From the NCBI RefSeq assembly GCF_954871325.1, contig NC_088777.1, positions 26,265,366-26,329,365 of the forward strand: DNA of 64,000 nucleotides, read 5' to 3'. Shown here one piece after another: positions 47,361 to 58,850 of the stretch (position 1 is the stretch's first letter; each line of letters starts with the position of its first letter). Made by a program: the position numbers and the translations under genes. This DNA comes from Gordionus sp. m RMFG-2023. Lineage: Eukaryota; Nematomorpha; Gordioida; Chordodea; Parachordodidae. The notes under the pieces were generated by a model that saw only the letters and a list, made by a program, of their open reading frames with translations, ran no database searches and had not been told where the DNA came from.

Positions 47361-48480
47361 TGGCGTTATTTATCAAAATCTCTTAATTTTTGTTTTATAT
47401 GTGTATATTTACGTGCTAAGCATTATCCTAAAAAATTTTTTGAAAATATTATGATTTGACCGAATGCCGAGCTTAAAACCGACCACTTACTAAATATTCG
47501 ATTGACCAAATTTACTAGTAATACAATTTGAAAAATGTTGATTTTCGTTTTATATATCTATAAATATGTATAAAACATAATTTCAAAAAATATTTTAAAA
47601 ATATCGCTATTTGGCGGATAACCGACTCGTAACCGACCCAATGACTAAATAATGAATTGCTGGCGTTTTAAATCAAAATATCTTAATTTTTGTTTTATAT
47701 GTGTATATTTACGTGCTAAGCATTATCCTAAAAAAATTTTTGAAAATAATTTGATTTGACCGATTGCCGAGCTCAAAACCGACCACTTACTAAATATTCG
47801 ATTGACCAAATTTACTAGTAATATAATTTGAAAAATGTTGATTTTCGTATTATATGTCTATAAATACGTGTAAAACATAATTCTAAAAAATATTTTAAAA
47901 ATGTCGTGATTTGACGGATAACCGACTCGTAGCCCACCCAATGACTAAATAATGAATTGCTGGCGTTTTAAATCAAAATATCTTAATTTTTGTTTTATAC
48001 GTGTATATTTACGTGCTAAGCATTATCCTAAAAAATTTTTTGAAAATAATTTGATTTGACCGATTGCCGAGCTTAAAACCGACCATTTACTAAATATTCG
48101 ATTGACGAAATTTACTAGCAATACAATTTGAAAAATGTTGATTTTCGTTTTATATATCTATAAATACGTGTAAAACATAATCCCAAAAAATATTTTTAAA
48201 ATATCGCTATTTGGCGGATAACCGACTCGTAGCCCACCCAATGACTAAATAATGAATTGCTGGCGTTATTTATCAAAATATCTTAATTTTTGTTTTATAT
48301 GTGTATATTTACGTGCTAAGCATTATCCTAAAAAATTTTTTGAAAATAATTTGATTTGACCGATTGCCCAGCTTAAAACCGACCATTTACTAAATATTCG
48401 ATTGACCAAATTTACTAGTAATACAATTTGAAAAATGTTGATTTTCGTTTTATGTATCTATAAATACGTATAAAATATAA
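47361..48480. repeat. 300-bp tandem array, left arm (3.7 units)
   Basis: Units start TGGCGTT at 47361, 47661, 47961 and 48261, an exact 300-bp spacing. Each carries ACGTGCTAAGCATTATCC, GACCGATTGCCGAGC, TTTACTAGTAATACAATTTG and GGATAACCGACTCG. Confidence 0.9.
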
Positions 48481-48545
48481 TTTAAGATGCATAAATTTTA
48501 AGTGTTAATACAAAAATTATATAAATGTTATAACTAAGAATTTAT

Positions 48546-50190
48546 AGTAAATTTGGTCAATCGAATATTTAGTAAATGGTCGGTTTTAAGCTCGGCAATC
48601 GGTCAAATCAAATTATTTTCAAAAAATTTTTTAGGATAATGCTTAGCACGTAAATATACACGTATAAAACAAAAATTAAGATATTTTGATAAATAACGCC
48701 AGCAATTCATTATTTAGTCATTGGGTGGGCTACGAGTCGTTTATCCGCCAAATAGCGATATTTTAAAAATATTTTTTGGGATTATGTTTTACACGTATTT
48801 ATAGATACATAAAACGAAAATCAACATTTTTCAAATTGTATTACTAGTAAATTTCGTCAATCGAATATTTAGTAAATGGTCGGTTTTAAGCTCGGCAATC
48901 GGTCAAATCAAATTATTTTCAAAAAATTTTTTAGGATAATGCTTAGCACGTAAATATACAAATATAAAACAAAAATTAAGATATTTTGATAAATAACGCC
49001 AGCAATTCATTATTTAGTCATTGGGTGGGCTACGAGTCGGTTATCCGCCAAATAGCGATATTTTAAAAATATTTTTTGGGATTATGTTTTACACGTATAG
49101 ATATATAAAACGAAAATCAACATTTTTCAAATTGTATTACTAGTAAATTTCGTCAATCGAATATTTAGTAAATGGTCGGTTTTAAGCTCGGCAATCGGTC
49201 AAATCAAATTATTTTCAAAAAATTTTTTAGGATAATGCTTAGCACGTAAATATACACATATAAAACAAAAATTAAGATATTTTGATAAATAACGCCAGCA
49301 ATTCATTATTTAGTCATTGGGTGGGCTACGAGTCGGTTATCCGCCAAATAGCGATATTTTAAAAATATTTTTTGGGATTATGTTTTACACGTATTTATAG
49401 ATATATAAAACGAAAATCAACATTTTTCAAATTGTATTACTAGTAAATTTCGTCAATCGAATATTTAGTAAATGGTCGGTTTTAAGCTCGGCAATCGGTC
49501 AAATCAAATTATTTTCAAAAAATTTTTTAGGATAATGCTTAGCACGTAAATATACACGTATAAAACAAAAATTAAGATATTTTGATTTAAAACGCCAGCA
49601 GTCATTGGGTGGGCTACGAGTCGGTTATCCGTCAAATCACGACATTTTTAAAATATTTTTTAGAATTATGTTTTACACGTATTTATAAACATATAATACG
49701 AAAATCAACATTTTTCAAATTATATTACTAGTAAATTTGGTCAATCGAATATTTAGTAAGTGGTCGGTTTTGAGCTCGGCAATCGGTCAAATCAAATTAT
49801 TTTCAAAAATTTTTTTAGGATAATGCTTAGCACGTAAATATACACATATAAAACAAAAATTAAGATATTTTGATTTAAAACGCCAGCAATTCAGTATTTA
49901 GTCATTGGGTCGGTTACGAGTCGGTTATCCGCCAAATAGCGATATTTTTAAAATATTTTTTGGGATTATGTTTTATACGTATTTATAGATATATAAAACG
50001 AAAATCAACATTTTTCAAATTGTATTACTAGTAAATTTGGTCAATCGAATATTTAGTAAGTGGTCGGTTTTAAGCTCGGCATTCGGTCAAATCATAATAT
50101 TTTCAAAAAATTTTTTAGGATAATGCTTAGCACGTAAATATACACATATAAAATAAAAATTAAGAGATTTTGATAAATAACGCCAGCAAT
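48546..50190. repeat. About 300-bp tandem array, right arm (about 5.5 units, inverted)
   Basis: The reverse complement of the left-arm unit repeats with its AACGCCAGCA edge at about 48700, 49000, 49297, 49597, 49889 and 50189. Spacing is 292-300 bp because of small deletions in some units. The right arm has more units than the left, so the arrays expanded unequally after pairing arose. Confidence 0.9.
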
Positions 50191-51229
50191 ATTTACCTTA
50201 GAAAATTTCCATTATTTTACTATTCTAAACCTACTCATAAATTAAACATCAAAGAAACCTAAATTTTTTTTTTAATTTTTAGGTTTTTCATATGTATATA
50301 TACCCAAATATAAAAAAAGCGCTATCCAATCATCATTTCGGTTTCCTAAAATGATACTTACATATTTACGCATATAACGCCCTCTTACGGATATATATTT
50401 GTTAATTTTTAAAATTGAAAAAAATTTATTTATGTTTTAATAAGCTATGAAAATATTTCTTTTATAATAATATTAACTCAAAATAAAATTATATATTATA
50501 TGATATTTAATCTGTATCCTTCATTTAATAAAAAAATAATTTAAGTATATTTTAAAAAAAGTTTTAAAAATTTTCATTAAATAAAATATACATAATAAAA
50601 TTTTGATTGATTATTATTAATTGCTTTTTAGCAATTCATTTTAGCAATTCAGTATTTACTCATACCGCTAGGTTATATTAAAAAAATTAAATGAAAATTA
50701 AGAAAAGATCCGAAAAATAAAAATTAAAATAGAAAATAAATGATCAATCCCTCCTCCGTCTCTCTCTCCCATTGTTATTTAAAATTTGTAACAATAGCAA
50801 GATTTTTTGGTTCTTTAAATTATTTCAATTTAAAATGTATTATTTATATATTTATTCTTAAATTTCAATGATTATAGCGCCTCTATGGCACCAGTAAGTT
50901 TTTTTTAAATTTTTTTTTAAAAAAATTTTTTTATTATAATAAATGGTTCAGTCTCAACGCTACACCCTTTAGTAAACATAAAAAAATATTCGATTTAAAT
51001 TATGATCAAAATATTTATGATAATATAAAAAAAATTTATTATTTACTCATATTATTTGTTATTATCATGCAAAATGAATCCAAATTTTTTGTGTTCAAAA
51101 GCGTTCCTATTTTTTTTAAAAAAATATCATTAAAAAAATTTTAAAATAACAATATTTATTTATTTTTTAAATATTTTTGTATTACATGATTTTTAAATAA
51201 AAGAATTAAGATAATATATAATTTTTACG

Positions 51230-51800
51230 TTGATAAATCTCATTTTGAACCTTTGCGCAAATAAACAAGAATATCTTTTAGTTCAATCTCCACTAAAAGT
51301 TCTCATAGAACTAACATTAAAAACGATCCTAATTTTTCTTCGTTATCATTTCTCAGCCTATTTTTTATAATTTACTAAATGTTCTCTCGCAATTAACTTG
51401 AGTAAATGATAAAGAATCTTATTCTACTTTTTCATTAGACTCCTCACCTGCTCATACGATATCATCGTCTGTTTCATTTAATTCTGCTATTAAATCTTTG
51501 GATTCACAGGTAAATGAACACAATTCGTTACGTTATTTAACATTCAATATATTTGTTGTGTCACTTTTTCTAAGGCTTTTCAGAAATACCTTTACTATTA
51601 TTTTTATCAAAATGCCTAGGATAATATTGCACATTCAAAATAAACTCTCTTTTTGCAGAAAACTGTTCTGATGTTTATAATTTGATCAATTATAGGACGA
51701 AATACTTCGACCCTATAATTTCAAATCAAATCAAGCAAGTTTTTTTTTATCTCATTTATTTTTCCGACGATAACATCCACAACAGTTATCGATAATCTGG
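51230..51800 (-). pseudogene. hAT transposase relic (TTF/ZMYM-like type)
   Basis: Minus-strand pieces include YRVEVFRPIIDQIINIRT (about 51655-51715), YFECAILS, then VNCERTF (about 51390) and NRLRNDNEEKLG (about 51330-51360), in the order expected for the C-terminal third of a hAT transposase. Several stops and frame changes; no TIR found. Confidence 0.55.
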
Positions 51801-52672
51801 TATTTAAAAATAAGTTATGAAGAATATATTTTTTAATGTTTACCTAATAATTTGAAATTACAAATAAGTTTTTTATTAGCCTGCCCATTGTTAAAATTTT
51901 TCAAAGGTCCGTTAGCACTTTTTAAATTATTTAGCTAGCCAGCCCAATTTGATAGAAGGGCGTGGGCTAAAAACCAGATCATTTGGGCAAAAAAATTCAA
52001 AAATATTTTAAATAACGATTAACTGAAATTTTAATTTAACATGTTTACAATATATATATTTACAAGTTTGCCTTAAAAATTTTCAAAAAGGTTCACAAAT
52101 AATGATTATGACAATTGACACTTTTTTATGGTCATCTACACTGAAATTTAATATAACATGTTTATAATATATATTTTTACTTATTTTCTTTGAAAAAATT
52201 CAAAAAAGTTCCAAATAACGATTATAACAATTCCGACTTTTCTATGGTACATCTTCACTGAAATTTTAATTTAACATTTTTACAATATATATTTTTACCG
52301 ATTTACTTTAAAAAAATTCAAAAAAGTTCAAAAATAACGATTATGACAATTGTCACTTTTCTATGGTACATCTTCACTGAAATTTTATTTTAACATCTTT
52401 ACAATATATATTTTTACCTATTACTTTAAAAAAATTCAAAAAAGTTCAAAATCACGATTATGACAATTGTCACTTTTCTATGGCACATCTTCACTGAAAT
52501 TTTAATTTAACATGTTTACAATATATATTTTTACCCATTTGCTTCAAAAAAGTTCAAAAATAATGATTATGACAAAAATTTTAATTTAACATGTTTACAA
52601 TAAATATTTTTACCCATTTGCTTCAAAAAAATTCAAAAAAGTTAAAAAATAACGTTTATGACAATTGTCACT

Positions 52673-53035
52673 AAAGTCTATTTAAAATAATCGGGTTCGG
52701 GCCGGGCATAATATTTTAAAAAAAAATTCAGGCCGAGTCGGGTCGGACCTTGGATATTTTTTTAAATATATCTAAATTTATTAATTTTATATTGAATTTT
52801 TTATGTAAAATAAAAATATTTGATTTTATTTATTGAAACTAAACTACATATAACATATGTCTTTTATTTTGAGTAATTATAAAGATTAATTTCTATATTT
52901 AAATAAATTCGGGCCCGGCTGGGTCGGTAATGTTTTTTAAAAAAAATTCGGGTTCGGGCCGGGCCGGCAAAACTTTACAAAAAAAAATTTCAGGCCGGGT
53001 CAAATTGAAAAATTAGGCCCGATGCAAATCACTTA
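52673..53035. mobile_element. Small hAT-type element inserted in the satellite
   Basis: The 8-bp satellite sequence ttgtcact is duplicated exactly at 52665-52672 and 53036-53043. The right end (ATTAGGCCCGATGCAAATCA) matches the left end of the element at 4134-6016 inverted, and both ends have GGGCCGGGC blocks. Confidence 0.8.
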
Positions 53036-54474
53036 TTGTCACTCTTCTATGGTACATCTTCACTGAATTTATTTTAACATCTTTACAATATATATTTTTA
53101 CCTATTTACTTTAAAAAAATTCAAAAAACTCTAGAAAACGATTATGCAATTGTCACTTTATGATACATCTTCATCGAATTTATAATTAAACATATTTACA
53201 ATATATATTTTTACAATTTACTTTAAAAAATTCAAAAAAGTTCAAAAATAACGATCAAGACAATTTTAACTTTTCTGTGGTATCTTCACTGAAATTTTAT
53301 TTTAACATCTTTACAATATATACTTTTACCTATTTACTTTAAAAAGTTAAAAAATAACAATTATGACAATTGTCACTTTTCTATAGTACATCTTCACTGA
53401 AATTTTATTTTAACATCTTTACAATATATATATTACCTATTTATTTTAAAAAAATTTAAAAAGTTAAAAAATAACGATTATGACATTTGTCACTTTTCTA
53501 TGGTACATCTTCACTGAAGTTTTATTTTAACATCTTTACAATATATATTTTTAACTATTTACTTTAAAAAAAGTTAAAAAATAACGATTATGACATTTGT
53601 CACTTTTCTATGGTAGATCTTCACTAAAATTTTATTTTAACATCTTTACAATATATATTTTTACCTATTTAACTATAAAAAATTTTAAAAAAGTTAAAAA
53701 ATAACGATTATGACAATTGTCACTTTTCTATGGTACATCTTCAATGAAATTTTATTTTAACATCTTTACAATATATATTTTTACCTATTTACTTTAAAAA
53801 AATTTAAAAAAGTTAAAAAATAGCGATTATGACAATTGTCACTTTTCTATGGTACATCTTCAATGACATTTTATTTTAACATCTTTACAATATATATTTT
53901 TACCTATTTACTTTAAATAATTTTAAAAGGTTAAAAAATAGCGATTATGACAATTGTCACTTTTCTATGGTACATCTTCACTAATTTTATTTTAACATCT
54001 TTACAATATATATTTTTACCTATTTCTTTTAAAAAAATTCAAAAAAGTTCACAAATAACGATTATGACAATTGTCACTTTTCTATAGTACATCTTAACTG
54101 AAATTTTATTTTAACATCTTTTTTTATCTATTTGCTTTAAAAAAGTTCAAAAATAATGATTATGACAATTGTCATTGGTACATCTTCACTGAAATTTTAT
54201 TTTAACATCTTTACAATATATATTTTTACCTATTTGTTTTAAAAAAATTCAAAAAGTTTCACAAATAACGATTATGACAATTGTCACTTTTCTATGGTAC
54301 ATCTTCACTGAAATTTTATTTTAACATCTTTACAATATATATATTTACCTATTTGCTTTGAAAAAATTCAAAAAGTTCAAAAATAACGTATGACAATTGT
54401 CACTTTTCTATGGTAACTCTTCATATAAATTTTAACTTAATATGTTTACAATATATATTTTTACCTTTACCTAT

Positions 54475-54698
54475 ATATGCTGCTAACTAAAAAGATCAAC
54501 TTAGTCGACTAAATTAGTCGTTTTAGTCGACTATATTAGTCTTTTTAGTCAACTATATTAGTCTTTTTAGTCAACTATATTAGTCTTTTTAGTCGACTAT
54601 ATTAGTCTTTTTAGTCGACTATATTAGTCGTTTTAGTCGATTTCCATGACTGCGACTATTAGTCGTAGTCGAAAGAACTCGACTAATTAACAACACTA
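54475..54698. mobile_element. MITE of the TAGTGTTGTTAA family with TTAGTCGACTATA repeats
   Basis: The right end is TTAACAACACTA; the left end is the worn TGCTGCTAACT. The satellite phrase acctat is duplicated on both sides; the 7-8 bp duplication allows a choice of 2-3 bp for the exact ends. Inside are about six copies of a 27-bp unit (AGTCGACTATATTAGTCTTT). Confidence 0.6.
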
Positions 54699-55978
54699 CC
54701 TATGTGTGTCAAAAAAAATTCAAACTGTAGAAAAAACGATTACAATTGTCACTTATCTATCACTGAAATTTTAATTTAACATATTTACAATTTATATTTT
54801 TACCTATTTGCGTCAAAAAAATTCAAAAAACTTTAGTAATAACGATTATGACAATTGTCACTTATCTAGGGTACATCTTCAATTTTTACCTATTTCCGTC
54901 AAAAAAATTCAAAAAACTTTAAAAATAACGATTATGACAATTGTCACATATCTATTGTACAACTTCACTGAATTTTTACTTAAACGTATTTACAATCTAT
55001 ATTTTTACCTATATGCGTCAAAAAATTTCAAAAAACTTTTGAAATAACGATTATGACAATTGTCACTTATAGGGTACATCTTCACTGAAATTTTAATTTA
55101 ACATATTTACAATTTATGTTTTTACTATTAGCTTCAAAAATAAACTAATGTTTAAAAATACAATTATGATAATTGACATTTTTAGAAAGGAACATCACCA
55201 TTCAATTTATAATTTAACATCTTTATAATATAAATTATATTTTTATCCTTTTTTGTCAAAGATTTCATAAATGTGAAAAAATAACATGACAATTATCACA
55301 AAGACGATCATGTAAAATAACTTATAAAAGTTTAATATAAATATTTAAAAATAAATTATTTAAACTATTTCTTATATACTAAAAAAATAGATAATTTTAC
55401 AAAAATGATAAAAATAAACCTATAAATAAAAGATTTCAACTAAAATATTGTTTATTTAAATAAAATTTACAAAAGAATTAATAAAAAGTTTATTAACAAA
55501 AAAGAAAAAATCATTTAAAATTTAAATCAAATCAAATTTTGCTTAAAATTTGGGAGTGAAAATCACTAATTAATTGTAACAAAAATGATATTACTTAACT
55601 TACATTGCAGCTTATCATTTTTTTATTAAAAGATATCAAATAAATATTCATTTTCATAATATATTATAAAATAAAAAATATTAAATTATATCATTTCTTT
55701 AAAATATAATAAATTATTTTACTAAAAATAAATAAATAAAAATTAATGCTTGTAATTTCTATTCACGACTTACTCAAGTTGGAAGTCTAAATTAAAAAAA
55801 AAATTGAATTGTAAATTAATAATAAAAACTAATTTGAAATTATGACTTGAGTCGACTTGAGTTCACGACTCGAGTTCATAACTCAAGTCAGTTTGGGTCG
55901 ATTTTTTCGACCCAAAACTTAGACTTAGTTTTCGACTAAGTCGACTCGATTCAGACGTTTAACAACACTAAATATAAC

Positions 55979-56699
55979 AATAAAAGTAAAACATATTACA
56001 ACGTAAACGCAACTTTTTAAATTGAAACCATTAAATTTATTTTTTTAATATGAAACGTCTAAAAAAAATACTGTCCAATTTAAATGTATTTAAAATGTCT
56101 TATTTGCATTTTGAAACGCTAAATTTGTGAGCACAATAGAGGATTATTATCACAATTGGACAGTGCCACGAATATTTGTATCTAAGAGACATATTTTAGT
56201 ATTTTGTACTTATTTTTTGACATTTAATGATATAATTACATCTGTATTTAAGATGCTTTATTTACAAAATAATTTTGTATCTTATTCATTTTTACAAAAG
56301 ATACAGATACCTTTTTATATTTTTTTAAAAAATATACACGGGGCTGTATATTTTAAAACCAAATATATGAAATTTATCCGGACCGGGCATGAAAATTTTA
56401 TAAACCCGGGCTGGGCCGAAAAAATTTTGAAAAAAAATCCACGCCGTTATTCTTCTTAAAAAAGAGAATGTTCTCTCATTAGTTTACTAATGGGAAGAGT
56501 TGCTAATTATATAATCATTTTAATACATTGGAAATATAATCTAAAATGTGTTTGAAATTATACAAAGCATCCTTAATTTTTTGGGACTATAAGTTAATCT
56601 TTTAAACATAGTTATTCAGCTAATAAGGCATCAAACAAATATTATTTTTTTCTATCACCATCTGAAAAAGATTGGGAAGGCTTGTAATATCTGCAAATT
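55979..56699. other. Intergenic stretch with a GC-rich TE scrap
   Basis: At about 56378-56440 GACCGGGCATG and ACCCGGGCTGGGCCG resemble CAGAGACCTGCA-family subterminal DNA. No ends found and no gene recognised. Confidence 0.4.
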
Positions 56700-57190
56700 G
56701 CTAAGTGCTGCATGATGAATTAAAAACCATTCATTTATTTGGATTATAGTTTTATAATACTTTTCTACTAATCTTATACTAATGTTTTAACGATGAGCTT
56801 GCCTTGCTGCAAGTCGAGGGAGACAAATATTAAACACGTAGAGCTCTCCTTTTGACTCGACAATAACATATAAAATTGAAATTCTTCATCAACATTAGCC
56901 CTAATTTCCTTGAGTTCTAATAAAAGGCTCTCCGCTATTCTCATCTTCTTAATCAAGTCAATGCCATGTATTTGAAAAGTATTACATAAAATAGTTGTAT
57001 AATTAAATAATACTTTCTAAAATTGAAATAAGTATTGAATCCAACTGAGGAAATATTTCTATCAGGCTATTGTGATATTTCATTAATAGCATTAATAATC
57101 AGCTCTTCTAACTCCATAAAAGCTGTTACTGCTTGATGGCGGAGACTCCAACTCGTTGGGGCAAGCTTGCACTTTCTTTCTCCCTGTTGA
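56700..57190 (-). pseudogene. hAT transposase relic (ZMYM-like type)
   Basis: On the minus strand, KLAPTSWSLRHQAVTAF (about 57140-57170) followed by ELEELIINAINEIS corresponds to the 'TRW..R..A' region of hAT transposases. After a gap (probable intron or erosion) LLLELKEIRANVDEEFQFYM (about 56870-56940) matches the next helical block. Stops separate the pieces; no ends remain. Confidence 0.55.
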
Positions 57191-57540
57191 ACAAGGAGTT
57201 TCAGAAAAATTATTATTTGACTAGAAATAGAAAATGGTAGATAAATATTATGCCACTAGAAATTTGAAAATAATAGATAAATATTACGCCAATGAAAACT
57301 TGAAATCGAAATTAATTGATAAAATAACTTAATAGATGAATGTGATAAATAAATGTAATTAAATACATATTTAATATGAGATAGAAATAAATATTAACAA
57401 ATATAAATAAATATAAACATTAATATTTTTGAAAATATATCCGGCATCTGCATTTTTTGGCTTTGGGGGAAGGGACGCTGCGTACGCGCCTGCTTACCAG
57501 GTCTAATGTCAATATTGTGTTAAAAAAATTTTGTTTTAAA

Positions 57541-58215
57541 TGTCATGTCTGAAGAAGATTTGATGAATGCTTTAGTTGAATTGGTTACAATCACTGGAAG
57601 ATCATTTACCATTATTGATGATTCTGGCCTATGAAGAATTATTGATCTCATCTCATTAATAAAGTTATTGGTAATGTATCCATCAACAGTTTTAGGAATA
57701 GAAACCTAGTAGTTTAGGAGTCAAAAAATACAATCTAAAATAAAATGAGAAACAATAATAAATTAATTTCTTTAAAGATGAATTCAGCCAAAAGATTGGG
57801 AGAGATATTCTAAGAATAAATATACAGTATGTAAAAGAAAATAATGTAATATTAAGAAATTTAGATATAAATAAGGTTAAAATGAGTGCAACTTCTGAAT
57901 ATGTAAGAATATTAGAAACCAGAGACCTGAAGAGGCACCATTTGCACGGCCCGGATATTTCAGGCCGGTATATTTTAAAATTTTAAAATACAACCCGGCC
58001 AGGTCTCTGTTAAAAATTGAATAAATTTGATATTCTTTATGACATGTTTATACAATTACTAAATAATACCACGAATTTATAAAATAATATTCATTAAGAA
58101 AAGATGATATAGATGATGACATAAATGAAGATGAAATTAATTTAGAGGGGATGATAGAAGAATTATCCACAAACTTATATTGCACCAGGTGTCAGTCCAT
58201 CATTTAGCTATTAAC
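57541..58215 (+). pseudogene. hAT transposase relic interrupted by a 90-bp MITE
   Basis: Plus-strand pieces: SEEDLMNALVELVTITGRSF then IIDDSGL (57547-57630), the start of the hAT core. NKLISLKMNSAKRLG follows at about 57755-57800, and SEYVRILET ends at 57918 exactly where the MITE begins. After the MITE, FDILYDM-like sequence and DDIDDDINEDEINLEGMIEE (about 58100-58160) precede the CxxH region. A stop (GL-TGA-RIID) and several shifts mark it as dead. Confidence 0.65.
57920..58009. mobile_element. 90-bp MITE of the CAGAGACCTGCA family
   Basis: It starts CAGAGACCTGAAGAGGCAC and ends ACCCGGCCAGGTCTCTG. The flanks ttagaaac and ttaaaaat agree at 6 of 8. It is essentially two family ends fused around about 40 bp, an extreme internal deletion of elements like 13088-15031. 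Confidence 0.75.
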
Positions 58216-58224
58216 GGCCTTCCG

Positions 58225-58440
58225 TATTCACATAGAAACCTTTATTGAGAATGCAGATATAGAGAAATGAAGAAAACAATTATAGAGAATGTCGTTTATA
58301 AAGAATTTATTTTAAAGATAAACTTTTATAGAGTAAGCAATTATAGAGAATGTGGTTTATAGAGAATGATTTTATATAGAATTATTTTAAAGAGAAGGAT
58401 TTTACAGAGAATAATATTATGGTGAATGAATTCATGATTA
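58225..58440. repeat. Degenerate direct repeats of TATAGAGAATG
   Basis: The phrase 'tatagagaatg' and variants (tatagagaaatg, tttatagagaatg, tttacagagaata) recur about nine times over 200 bp. No pairing end was found. Confidence 0.6.
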
Positions 58441-58704
58441 AATAATATTTTATAAATAAATTATCTGAAATTCAAATACATTCACCCTTTAAATCAATTA
58501 TATTTGAGATTTAAAAACTCCTTATATTCAATTATAGCCAAGAAGATTTTTAGATATAAAGGAAATTTATTTTCGGATCCATTGAAAACTTGTTGCACTT
58601 AAGAAACTAGATTAAATTAGTATAATATTTTTGTGAATTTTTTTTTCATCATAAGAAACTTTAAAACAATAATTAAATACAAATACGAATAATATTAAAT
58701 TCAA

Positions 58705-58850
58705 AATATAATTTTTTTTAAAGAAAAACATTAAAATGAACTAAAAAAATATTAAAAATAGTACATATCATCATAGAGAAGAGTGAATGCTTAAAAATTG
58801 GACAGGCAGATTTCGAAAGAAATTTGCTGACGAAGGCAAGATCCTTCACT
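58705..58850. repeat. Left copy of an inverted repeat flanking the LINE relic
   Basis: GTACATATCATCATAGAGAA, TTGGACAGGCAGATTTC and TGCTGACGAAGGCAAGATCC recur in inverted, slightly changed form at 61145-61262. Similarity stops just after CCTTCA in both copies. Confidence 0.65.

Larger units (their letters stand above)
46881..50666. mobile_element. MULE-type foldback element with 300-bp repeats in both arms, 3.8 kb
   Basis: The left end is CAGGTATGACTAAATACTG; the right end is CAGTATTTACTCATACC. The 11-bp sequence gctaggttata is duplicated perfectly at 46870-46880 and 50667-50677. The outermost 460-480 bp of the arms are inverted repeats, followed inward by about 300-bp units: 3.7 in the left arm, about 5.5 inverted in the right. 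The turn-around is at about 48480-48545. No coding region. The 11-bp duplication and long TIRs fit Mutator-like elements; the nearby MULE relic fits the same superfamily, but no common end sequence links them. Confidence 0.8.
52010..55300. repeat. About 115-bp satellite array, right arm (about 24 units, inverted)
   Basis: Units carry CGATTATGACAATTGTCAC, TTTTCTATGGTACATCTTCA and TTTACAATATATATTTTTAC, the complement of the left-arm unit. Units from 53350 to 54420 are most alike; those near 52010 and 55160-55300 are more worn. Two elements (52673-53035, 54475-54698) are inserted. Confidence 0.85.
43376..55970. mobile_element. Giant hAT-type element, 12.6 kb, with satellite arms
   Basis: The left end is TAGTGTTGTTAAAAAGTC; the complement of the right end is TAGTGTTGTTAAACGTC. 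A perfect 8-bp duplication, aatataac, lies at 43368-43375 and 55971-55978. Inside each end is a zone of GTCGACTTAAGTC/GACTCGAGTT repeats, then an array of about 115-bp units in one orientation on the left (about 9 units) and the opposite orientation on the right (about 24 units). The core holds a MULE transposase relic, a MULE-type foldback element, a hAT relic and small MITEs. No transposase of its own is recognised. TIR, TSD length and smaller relatives support hAT-type mobilisation; whether all 12.6 kb moved as one unit, or grew in place by nested insertion and array expansion, is not known. Confidence 0.75.

Noticed and set aside
47361-50190. CRISPR-like or centromeric satellite reading of the 300-bp arrays
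   Set aside because: Units are contiguous without spacers and occur as opposed arrays inside TIRs with a TSD, so a foldback transposon explains them better.
56127-56459. 110-codon frame
   Set aside because: No family resemblance; its end runs into GC-rich hAT-type subterminal DNA.
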